Source of the DNA: Durusdinium trenchii
Taxonomy: Eukaryota > Sar > Dinophyceae > Suessiales > Symbiodiniaceae
DNA: 64,000 nt
Assembly: GCA_963970005.1 (NCBI GenBank)
Contig: CAXAMN010025251.1
Span: 454,744-518,743, forward strand
Direction: 5' to 3'
Positions 57,301-64,000 of the stretch are shown in pieces. The translations under genes were made by a program, and so were the position numbers. The notes below the pieces were generated by a model. That model was not told the DNA's origin. It saw only the letters and a list, made by a program, of their open reading frames with translations, and ran no database searches. Numbering within the stretch: the first letter of the stretch is position 1; each line of letters opens with the position of its first letter.

Positions 57301-60300
57301 AAGCGTCATATGAAGCGCTGAAGCATGCTGAAGCGGCTATGTTTGCAAAATAACATAGCAGTAAATAACTGTACCCAGACACTCCATGTATGCCATATAT
57401 GCCTACATTGGGGTGGTTTGGGGGGTCAATGTAGGCATATATTGGATACATGGAGCGTCTGGGGTATATAGTGTATGGATTGATGTCCCGTTTGAATGAG
57501 ACTGCCATCTGACTGCTTCATTTGATTTGGACAGATGGAACCTGCCTGGATGTAGCCCCAGCTATTAGACAGAGAGAGAGTCATAGCTTTTTGGGAAGGC
57601 GCACAACATGTTCAACGGTTTGCATCCTAATATATCCTAATCCTTACCTCGACTCTAGTCAAAGCGTTTGTTTGGAAGGATCGCCTTCTTCACAGTAGGG
57701 GGAACCACGCCCCACCAGCTGCACGTCTTCGGCCACGTCTCAGGAATGTGGTCCCGGCCGAAATCCAGCACCTGCATCTGTAAAAATGAGGGAATTCTCT
57801 CGTTTGTGGGGGGCCGGGTGTTTTAAGTGGCGGGAATTGATGTTATTGATATCACTCGGTTATTGATAACAACAAATCAGAGGTTTGAATGTGCTTGAGC
57901 AGATTCATGTACGTGATGGCAAACCGGAAAACGGGTTGTTCAATTTGCTTTGAACCTGCTGCAGCGGCTGTCGTATGTGAACCTTGAACGGACTGCGCTT
58001 CACTGTGTTAGATTTGCCCAATAGCAATGAATCAGGAGGATGGAAAAGACAATATCCAAACACCAGGATACCGTGATACCATTGTTTAAATTACCAAGGG
58101 CGTAGCCAATTGTTTGCTGCCTGGATTGCTCCCAGAATTTGCAGCCCAAGCAAGAACTACCCCATGACAAGACACCCCTGCAAAGGACACATGCAGCACG
58201 CAGCACGTGCACAACTACAGGCAAACCATTGCCACAATGTGTTCCAAGCAGAAGCCTGAGAAATACCCTCAAACCCCCCATATTATGAAATCAAGACCAT
58301 TCACTCATCCTCTCACCAATGGGCATATCAAACAACTTCGCGGCAGCCTTTACATCATCAAAATGGACCATGCAAAAAACTCATCCTGACAGTGACAGTA
58401 ATGGAAAGTAGATCTTCTAGCCACCCAAGCGTAGGCCCTGTAAGCAGTGTCCAGTCATGTCCCTGCCAAATATCAAGTCGATAGAAGGCTTTGACCCACC
58501 AACCTGTGCAAAACACAACAAAAACATACAAAAACACACACACCCTCCAAGTCACTTCTCCAGTCAAGTTGTCAAACCCCCTTTCACCTGTTCCTCCAAA
58601 ATCCTCAGCACAAAGTTCCGAAGCCCCAAAAAGCGCTTCAAAGAGCCTCGCTCTTTCAATTGCGCGCCACGGTTTCCCTTCTTCGCGCCCACCCGAAAAA
58701 GACCACCGCGAACGCCGAAGAGACGACGAAACGGCGGAGGGCGTTCCGACGCACGACGCACGACGTCCGCCGCCCCTCGGAGGCACATGCCCTGCACGGG
58801 CGGCCTAGTCCCGGGCGATCGGGTCGCCGCCCTGCGACAGCTCCTGGTGGTGCCCAAAGGCATCGGGTCCCGCCGGGAGCGGGCTGGTCATGGAGACGGA
58901 AGACTTAAGACTTTAGCATGGTGGGATGACTTAAATGTAGACGGTTCATGAATGAAACACTCAAGTTGGGATTGTAGGGAGTCTCCTAATATGTAGGTGG
59001 TTTTAATTCAGCAACAAAGTCTACATTCTACATTATATATACCGAGAGCCCTTTTGACCTTTGTTTTGATAGGAAAGGACATGAAAGGACCATATAATAA
59101 TCTTGGGTGGTTGGTGGTCCAAAATAGGGCCCACTCAGGTTCTAGATTCTTGGAAGGAGACGGACTAGACCCCCCCCCACATGAGTATGTGAAGATGATT
59201 GGAAGTCTATGTCCAGATGGATTTGAAGAGTGGCCGGATAAATGAGAGTGGCCGCGTCTCAGACTCAAGGATTCTCCAAACTTGATTTGCTTTGGAGGAA
59301 GAGTTCCCCTGCGTTCTAGGGGTAGGAAGATCGTTTCAGGGATCCATTTTCTTGGTCTACGTCTACGTCTTCCAATTCGGCGAAGGAGTTGAATGCGTTG
59401 AATGTGTCAGGGTGTGAAGATGTTCCCCTGGTGTCCGTGTTTCTTGCTTATTTTGAGTCCTGGGCAGCTCACAGGAAATTTGGAATGCACAGAAGCTCCT
59501 ATCCCACACGTTTCACCCCAAAACTCGTGGAATCCACAAAGTCGTGTGCCTTCCCAAGGAAAAAATCCCGTGAGCCACGCGACTTCCAGGCGCTCAAGGC
59601 ATGGTGGTGGGCCCCTCATGCTCGCAGTCCAGCCGTGTGGCGGTGCGCTTCCATTCCTCCTCCGCCGAGAGCAGCGGCGAGTGCGCCGACTCCTCCGAAG
59701 AAGTGGCGGCTTGGCCCGGAAAGCCGCGGCCCGAAGGAGTGTGTTTTTGGCCAACGCATCGCAGCAGGTCGATGCACCGGTCTCAACATGCAAGGCGTCT
59801 CGGCTCCCAGCACCCAAGGGTCAGAACTCAACGTCTTTCCAAGAGTCACATGTCAGGGTGGCTAATGGTCACCCCATCCAGTGAGAGGAAATATGGGCAC
59901 TCCTATCCGCCAAGTTCGGCACCTCGTCTTTGTGGCTCCTATACGTCTGCTTCTTCATACTTCGTTCCTTCCTTCGTCGCACGGACACAGCAGTGGCCTG
60001 GTGCCGGTGGTCGTCGCCCGGACCGAGGTGCTGCATGTGGAGCCGGAGGACCTGAAAGTCCTCCATGCCGTGGCGGAGGACGTGGACGATGCCCTGCAGC
60101 CGCTCGGCGGACGATGCCGGTCGGACCGTGCGTGGCTCCACGAGGCGGAGGGAGGCTCGGAGGCTCGGAGGCTCCGTTTCAAAGGCCACCCGGTGGGCTG
60201 CATCGGTTTGGTGACATTGAGGGATTGCTCCTGTGGGTGAATTCTGAAGTGGGTGTGTGACTGGGTGGGAGGATGTGGGAGGGGGCTCTTTGTGTTGAGA

Positions 60301-62649
60301 TGATGGGAACGTGCTCAGACCACAGGGTTCACTGATGTTCACTGCGTCAAATCACATTGTCGATTCAATGAAAGACGTGCTGGCACACACACAGGCACTA
60401 TACAACTTAAGGGATACATGGGAAACATCGCACAGGTATGCAGCAACAAAGTTCCGGGCAAACTTGTAACTGTAACTGTTACTGTCACTTATCTGACTTG
60501 AATGATCTTTAATGTTTTGATTTGTTGCTGAATGTATTGAAATGTCCCATTCCTTGGAAGGTTTAGTTTAGCAGCTGTAAAGTGGCACTTTGAGTAGGCA
60601 CGTGTAGTCCAGAACCTGATGCACTGGCCTGAGGCCTGAAAGAGAGGATGACACTGAAGATTCGGGGCCTGCGCTCGCAGGCGCAAGGGGCACGAGAGTA
60701 AGACCCTACTGAGTATACACAACGTAGACTTGACAAGTTCTAAAAACACATTAATTACTGTACATCATTTTTACAAAAACTGATTTATAATACAAGTATG
60801 TTAGCCGACTGAATATAGTACAAATACTAGGACCGTGGCTGCCTTCCAGCCAACAGATGCCAACAGTTGAAACTTGCATTGACACCAATAGGGCGCAGTA
60901 TGCATTCGACCCACGGATTGGAGTCATGCTACATCACTTCTCCCTGGGAGGAGGCTACAATCGCGGAGATGCAGTGGCAGCCACGCGCGATTTGCGCTCT
61001 TTGGCAGCAAAGCCTGCAGCAAAGCCTGCAAGGATCTGCAAGGTCTAAGGATGTCCAATTTGGTTGGTTAGTTGGTTGGTTTACCAGCACAACCCTTAGT
61101 ATCTCAAGAAAAGGGGTAAGACATGGTATAGATGGGGCTTGGGAGTGGGCTGGTTGACCCTTCACCTGAATTCTCCCTTACAACATCTTACTACCTCTCG
61201 CACATCGGTCCGTCGGTCGATGTCGGACACTCTGGTCCCTTACGACTTCAGGACCTCCGGTGATTTGGCGGTTTCGTCCGAGCTCGGCACAGGAGCACCC
61301 TCCCTTTCGGCCCACCGGATCGTCCGCCTTGGGCGATGCTATCTTCGCGACCCACGGGCCTACAGGCGTGGGTGGCAAAGTGGTGGTCCGGGCGAACATT
61401 TTGGGCACCGTGGTGGGCCCCTCTGGCCAGGAGAGCGGCTGACGGTCTGTCTGCGACTGCGACTTTTGCGCTCGTATGTTGGGTGCGTGGCTGGCGTGGT
61501 GGTTCAAGCCGGTGAAGCGGATGACATACCAGGGAAAACACCGGGTCCGGCATCCTACACCCCGTATTGGCACCTACTGGAATCTCTTTGGGCCGTTGAG
61601 GTCCTGATTTCATATGTTTGTGGATCAGCAGTGGGTCAGCAGGGCCTTCGCCGAGGTCCTGAAGGGGCCGGCTGCAAGACCAGAAATGCAACGCCCAAAA
61701 AAAACAAAACATTGACATGACCATTTTGGACCATGATGCAAGCCCGTTTCTGCTCTTCCCTCAAAAGGTATCGTCTAGCTGCTTACCAGCGGGAGCAATC
61801 CAGAGGTGGGGGGATATCTAGAGGGCCCATAGGGGCCCATTACAAGTACCAGTAACTGCCGATTAACGGTCAGTATACAAGATGATTCACATTGATTCAC
61901 TATTTTAGAGATGTGTTCAGGCCTGCTTGCCCAGGCCGCATCATCATCCATGGAGCTCTAGGAGGTTGGGATATACATGGATATTTAGGGTCTGTCCGTT
62001 CTTACCAGTAACAGCCAGTAAACCATTATCATAATGTTGGAACTAGGCCCGCAACCTAACCATCATCATCCACTGTTACAGGTAAGAACGGATGTAATAG
62101 GATAGACCCAATGGATATTGCCCTGGCCTGGATATACCTAAGGGATCTCCCTCTTCCCCAGGACCGGACCTCGGTCGACCTCTCGACCGGACGTGGGACC
62201 GATGGCAGGACCCCACGAGCCGCATCACGGTGGCCTTCGCATGGCGGGAGGATGGAAAAAGTAACAACCTGAACGTCATCGCCAGCAGCTCGGGGGGACA
62301 TGTAGCAACGACTTTGGTTGGTTAGTTGGTTGTGGATGTTTGAGGATTTTAAAGTGCAGTGAAGCTTATGGTAATAGTGACCTGCCAAAAATGATTTCAG
62401 ATTGTTTTAAGCCATAGTATAATTAGTGACACTTGTAGATGCTTCTTAACTCTTGAAATCTATGTGGTGGACCGTTTTATCGCCAAGAGCTTACTTAAAC
62501 AGGTCTTGGCAACATATAGGCACCTAACCGCCGCTTACGACCGACCTCACAAGGTGAGATTCGGCGCGTGGACACCCAGACGCGGCCGGAGAAGGGCGAG
62601 ATCTGTGCCATCTGCCTGGCCGAGCTGGGTTCACAGAGCGAGGAGGCGG
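45328..62649 (+). CDS. Multi-module SH3/KOW-like repeat protein ending in a RING finger (3'-partial)
   Basis: About eight copies of a module of some 60-70 residues, spread over about 19 exons. Module consensus from the copies: G-x(3)-RG-x-x-V-x-A-x-(R/K)DL-x-V-x-G-x-VVV-(R/K), then GTVVGPS, then about 5 residues, then R-(V/I)-TV-x-F-x-x-REDG-x-SNNLNV-x-P. Short alternating strands and the GTVVG turn suggest a small beta-barrel of SH3/KOW or MIB/HERC2 kind; this is inference. The last module runs into EIRRVDTQTRPEKGE and CAICLAEL, the first two zinc ligands of a RING finger, so the protein may be an E3 ubiquitin ligase whose modules bind substrate. The remaining RING ligands are not seen before the retroelement at 63.26 kb. 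Module-internal intron positions differ between copies. Start codon not identified; 5' exons may lie upstream of 45 kb. Confidence 0.7.
45949..46051. mobile_element. Inverted repeat, GTGGTTYCAGAGTAGATGGC family, copy 2
   Basis: Arms of about 33 bp at 45949-45982 and 46019-46051. Like copy 1 they continue inward with cacaatcccc. Half-copies occur near 17325-17360 and 45075-45118. Confidence 0.8.
46483..46596. mobile_element. CCTAGGG-family inverted repeat, copy 3
   Basis: Arms at 46483-46509 and 46562-46596. The interior shares gagggtccagtc with copy 1 (4485-4496), so the copies are related beyond their arms. Confidence 0.75.
47924..48019 (+). CDS. Module 1, first half
   Basis: Encodes VTTSDSFLGFVCGDTVVAAR and then DLRVRGKVVVRQ. 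Acceptor ACCAG|G, donor GC (gcgcac). Here no intron interrupts RVRG-KVVV, unlike module 3. Confidence 0.75.
48097..48157. mobile_element. Short inverted repeat in module 1 intron
   Basis: Arms at 48097-48120 and 48136-48157 share gtat(at)actagg and gacttg/aagtc ends with small indels. A GA-rich microsatellite follows at 48164-48181. Confidence 0.7.
48823..48903 (+). CDS. Module 1, second half
   Basis: Encodes GGSGYVIGPAASSGRICVQF and then EQREDQS, the counterpart of GTVVGPS-RVTVxF-REDGxS. Acceptor GGCCAG|G. The donor (GA gagaag) is inferred. Confidence 0.7.
48941..49000 (+). repeat. Perfect 20-bp tandem repeat, three copies
   Basis: tcagtctggagggtccagga repeated exactly three times. It directly follows the module 1 second-half exon. 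Confidence 0.97.
49149..49182 (-). repeat. TTGGGTGTRTATT dispersed repeat, copy on minus strand
   Basis: The reverse complement reads tgggtgtgtattctagtagt, then gcgacccccctggc. Inside an intron of the module/RING gene. Confidence 0.75.
50560..50617 (+). CDS. Module 2, first half
   Basis: Encodes HTLAGGYLAGTRVRSHRTL. It keeps the GG-x-x-x-G-x-x-V spacing but is diverged. Acceptor TGTCAG|G. 3' border approximate. Confidence 0.55.
51120..51188 (+). CDS. Module 2, second half
   Basis: Encodes VVIGPARDPLFQRLLVRFAL and then NGQ. The acceptor CTGAG|G lies 11 bp after a CT microsatellite (51091-51108), which may serve as its polypyrimidine tract. Donor GA (gatcat). Confidence 0.7.
52072..52176 (+). 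CDS. Module 3, first part
   Basis: Encodes EELVCDPQDVESSIPGNFRR and then GNAVIATRDLRVNGQ. Donor GT (gtggga). This copy is one of the closest to the consensus. Confidence 0.78.
52307..52351 (+). CDS. Module 3, middle part
   Basis: Encodes VVVREGVLGTVVGPS and joins in phase to VNGQ of the previous exon. Acceptor GTCCAG|G. The exact 3' border is unclear. Confidence 0.78.
53017..53075 (+). CDS. Module 3, last part
   Basis: Encodes DSQHRVTVSFSHREETWQSK, the RVTV-REDG counterpart. Acceptor GCCGAG|G. 3' border approximate. Confidence 0.65.
53892..53952 (+). repeat. CG then CT microsatellite before an exon
   Basis: gcgcgcgcgcgc followed by long (ct)n. It sits 45 bp before the module 4 acceptor and may act as its pyrimidine tract. 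Confidence 0.9.
53998..54090 (+). CDS. Module 4, first half
   Basis: Encodes YLAGNLEVGARVQAARPISC and then SVEVWSSVSL. It lies just after a CG/CT simple repeat (53892-53952). Acceptor CGTCAG|G. 3' border approximate. Confidence 0.6.
54250..54397 (+). CDS. Module 4, second half
   Basis: Contains PVPTGSIGTVLGPAQDEPLA and then RILVRWDS, a clear GTVVGPS-RVTVxF counterpart. Donor GC (gcccca). The 5' border is uncertain. Confidence 0.7.
55055..55088 (+). repeat. TTGGGTGTRTATT dispersed repeat, copy 3
   Basis: ttggggtgtgtattcgaata, then gggagacccctggc, followed by gcagactggtctat as in copy 1. Intron of the module/RING gene. Confidence 0.75.
56119..56200 (+). CDS. Module 5, first half
   Basis: Encodes IAGGFRRGETVLAAKDLRVK and then GLVVVKQ without the intron that splits module 3 at this point. 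Acceptor CCGAG|G. 3' border approximate. Confidence 0.72.
56818..56916 (+). CDS. Module 5, second half
   Basis: Encodes NVLGTVVGQSATDPGGRVTV and then CFTRREDGRSNN. Acceptor CCCAG|G. Followed closely by a GGTACTACCAG simple repeat (56970-57015). Confidence 0.78.
57374..57463. mobile_element. Inverted repeat with 37-bp arms
   Basis: Arms 57374-57410 and 57427-57463 agree at about 34 of 37 positions (start cccagac, end tgcctacattg). The loop is 16 nt. Inside an intron of the module/RING gene. Confidence 0.88.
58783..58860 (+). CDS. Module 6, first half
   Basis: Encodes HMPCTGGLVPGDRVAALRQL and then LVVPKG. GG-LVPGD-RVAA fits the module start. Borders approximate. Confidence 0.6.
59599..59685 (+). 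CDS. Module 6, second half
   Basis: Encodes GMVVGPSCSQSSRVAVRFHS, then a Ser/Glu-rich tail. Acceptor CTCAAG|G. 3' border approximate. Confidence 0.68.
59991..60095 (+). CDS. Module 6, possible end piece
   Basis: Encodes SGLVPVVVARTEVLHVEPED and then LKVLHAVAED. The VLHVEPEDL part matches the module end NLNVxPxEI. Other frames are also open, so this is tentative. Confidence 0.4.
60951..61042 (+). CDS. Module 7, first half
   Basis: Encodes GYNRGDAVAATRDLRSLAAK, then an AKPA repeat and RICK. Donor GT (gtctaa). No separate second half was found before module 8, so the module may be incomplete. Confidence 0.65.
61293..61430 (+). CDS. Module 8, first and middle parts in one exon
   Basis: Encodes EHPPFRPTGSSALGDAIFAT, then HGPTGVGGKVVVRANILGTV and VGPSGQ with no internal intron. 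The GA donor (gagagc) is fixed by the join GPSGQ|DPTSRITV. Confidence 0.8.
61988..62109. mobile_element. Inverted repeat in module 8 intron, sharing a 24-mer with 23.7 kb
   Basis: Arms about 61988-62040 and 62057-62109 (gggtctgtccgttcttacc against ggtaagaacgg and tagaccc). It contains ctaaccatcatcatccactg+ttac at 62056-62079, identical to 23728-23751. Confidence 0.8.
62209..62280 (+). CDS. Module 8, last part
   Basis: Encodes DPTSRITVAFAWREDGKSNN and then LNVI, the most complete copy of the module end. Donor GC (gccagc) or a nearby alternative. Confidence 0.8.
62554..62649 (+). CDS. RING finger, first zinc-ligand exon
   Basis: Encodes EIRRVDTQTRPEKGEICAIC and then LAELGSQSEEAG. CxIC-L-x-E-L is the classic RING/RING-H2 start. 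Acceptor CACAAG|G, donor GT (gtgagc). The remaining cysteines and histidines must be in exons not found here. Confidence 0.7.
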
Positions 62650-63259
62650 GTGAGCGGTATGCGGTATGAGAAGCGGTATGGTGACGCCGTGCGACAACGG
62701 GCGTTGAATCAAGCAGAGTGGAGCCAGATGAGGCGGAAATGCAGGGTGTTCCCTTGGGACTTCGCAGAACTAGTGATGAGGTATGATTGATATCATATGA
62801 GTGGGACTCCCATTTGATTTAGGCGGGGTGATTCCTTTGAGTGACACTTGCCTGAAACAAAACCGGCCCATCAGCCCATCCCCAAAACAATTGGGTTCGC
62901 TTGTGAATCGAAGCCTCCCCACACCGATTAGCACATGACTGTTGTGAAGGGACCCTTATGGAGTACTGAGGGGTCCCAGATACTGAGCTCATTGGCTCAG
63001 CAGAAGCGGCTCAGTAGATCATACTTGGAGTGAGTCACAGCATTTTGGAAACATGTTCCATGAGCATTCCACCAAAGCATGAGTCCCACTGATGTTCCTC
63101 CCCGCAGACGTCTTGAGCTCCGACCTTGCGTGTTGAAACCGCGTGCGAGCGCGGTGCGTTTTTCATGTGCGAACTACACCTTTGTTCTTGAGGAATCCAC
63201 GGATTCCAGGTCTGTCACTGTGCAACAGTGGCAGCGGAGCCACGTGAGTTCCGTTGCAG
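62650..63259. other. Stretch between RING exon and retroelement frame
   Basis: No RING continuation (C-x-H-x-F-H) is visible in any frame. A weak open segment at 63104-63247 follows a CCCCGCAG acceptor. It could be an exon or the untranslated leader of the retroelement. Confidence 0.35.
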
Positions 63260-64000
63260 ATGCCCCAGGACCCTTGGTTGAGGACCGATCCCTGGCTGCA
63301 TTACGCTGGAGCTGCGAGGACCCCTACCTCACCATGTGCTGGTGATGCTTCAACCCGGATGTCGTGTTTCCCAGGACAGGGTTCTGGTGCTGGACCTGCA
63401 ACACAGCCTGAGGGGCCAGGAGCTACTTCCTCAGGAATGCCTGGGTCACCCTCTCATGCTGTTGGGAATTTCGCTACCACATCAACTCCGGTAGCAGCAC
63501 CTTGGATGAGCCCGAACCTCACTCCGCAAAGCGCTCAGATGACAGGCCATCCTGGACTGTTTAGTCAGCCTTGTAGTTTTTATCCAACTCCCCAAGGGAA
63601 TCAGTCGGGCATGCATAGTGGTGGAACCCCTTCTCCCCCTTCAAGAGGGTTCGGGAACTTGGCTCCACCTGCACCGAGCAACGGTGCCTGTGCTTCAGCG
63701 CCTGGACCTTGCAGCGCGGCTAGCTGGTGTCAGCAACTGGATGCGTCAGCACTGCCTCCTGCCGCCGCGCCGGTGCAGAGCGCCTTTGAGATGCTTGGCA
63801 AACCGGTGCAATCAGTGCCTGCGAGTTCTGCAGATCCTCAGGAGGTCATGCTCAAGGCCCTCACTGCTGCCCTCTCAGGTGATCGCAGGAGTCTGCCAAG
63901 CTGGAACGGTGATGTTTCGACCCTCCGACCATGGCTTCGCCAGTTGACGCTTTGGGAGATGGACAACAACCTCCCGAAGCAGAAATGGGGGTTGAAGCTC
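63260..64000 (+). CDS. Copia-like retrotransposon gag, N-terminal part (runs off window)
   Basis: Open from 63248 to the window end. The first ATG at 63260 gives 247 codons. The N-terminus is rich in Pro, Gly, Ser and Gln (MPQDPWLRTDPWLHYAG, with a DPW repeat). It ends with the conserved gag block SLPSWNGDVSTLRPWLRQLT and LWEMDNNLPKQKWGLKL. This W-x-G-x(4)-LR-x-W-LR-x-L-x-x-WE pattern is what I know from the abundant Ty1/copia-like elements of dinoflagellates. Protease, integrase and reverse transcriptase should follow to the right if the element is intact. An ordinary Pro-rich exon is the less likely alternative. Confidence 0.7.
   Translation, partial: MPQDPWLRTDPWLHYAGAARTPTSPCAGDASTRMSCFPGQGSGAGPATQPEGPGATSSGMPGSPSHAVGNFATTSTPVAAPWMSPNLTPQSAQMTGHPGLFSQPCSFYPTPQGNQSGMHSGGTPSPPSRGFGNLAPPAPSNGACASAPGPCSAASWCQQLDASALPPAAAPVQSAFEMLGKPVQSVPASSADPQEVMLKALTAALSGDRRSLPSWNGDVSTLRPWLRQLTLWEMDNNLPKQKWGLKL

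Noticed and set aside
1-64000. tRNA, rRNA, CRISPR array, bacterial operon or plasmid features
   Set aside because: No cloverleaf, rRNA core motif, regularly spaced repeat array or Shine-Dalgarno-linked gene cluster was seen; gene structure is clearly eukaryotic.

Overview
The window looks like dinoflagellate nuclear DNA, most likely from a Symbiodiniaceae-type genome. All coding sequence I can recognise lies on the + strand. It is cut into very short exons (often 33-140 nt). Where protein homology fixes the junctions, the introns begin with GT, GC or GA and end in AG, and the next exon usually starts with G. That three-way donor use is a known dinoflagellate trait. Many inverted-repeat elements lie inside the introns, and a copia-type gag reading frame runs off the right end. 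Nothing suggests a bacterium, plasmid, phage or CRISPR locus. The long reading frames on the - strand are mostly mirror images of exons or repeats.

Region 1 (about 1.08-29.7 kb) is the 3' two-thirds of a ferredoxin-type glutamate synthase gene (Fd-GOGAT). At least 27 exons can be placed in correct protein order, from the end of the central domain through the FMN/3Fe-4S synthase domain and the GXGXG domain to a stop codon at 29708. The 5' part lies left of the window. The second-to-last located intron is about 9.7 kb long. It holds a set of phase-compatible exons (20.45-28.6 kb) of an unidentified protein that begins with an SR-rich peptide, so it may be a nested gene.

Region 2 (29.7-37.2 kb) has repeats, a few orphan candidate exons and one intronless gene (33156-33806). 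That gene encodes a 216-aa GFA/CENP-V-like zinc protein (DUF6151-type) with an N-terminal membrane anchor. A 17-of-21 match to the dinoflagellate spliced leader lies at 36173.

Region 3 (37.28-42.0 kb) is an apparently complete six-exon gene for an FkbM-type SAM methyltransferase with a signal peptide. Its introns carry a CTG-rich tract, a 190/169-bp tandem repeat and a 22-bp perfect hairpin with a third copy nearby.

Region 4 (about 45.3-62.65 kb) encodes a long protein built from about eight copies of a small beta-rich module (RG..V.A..DL.V - VVV - GTVVGPS - RVTV.F..REDG.SNNLNV.P). The last module is followed by the start of a RING finger. I know no named family for the module. It resembles SH3/KOW-like or MIB/HERC2-like folds, and the protein would be a candidate E3 ubiquitin ligase. 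Intron positions differ between modules, which suggests introns were gained after the modules were duplicated. This gene is the best candidate here for something undescribed.

Region 5 (63.26 kb to the end) is the start of a copia-like retrotransposon gag frame, lying just downstream of the first RING exon.

All exon borders were inferred by eye from protein similarity, reading phase and AG|G acceptors. No alignment was run, and some borders are approximate, as stated per entry.
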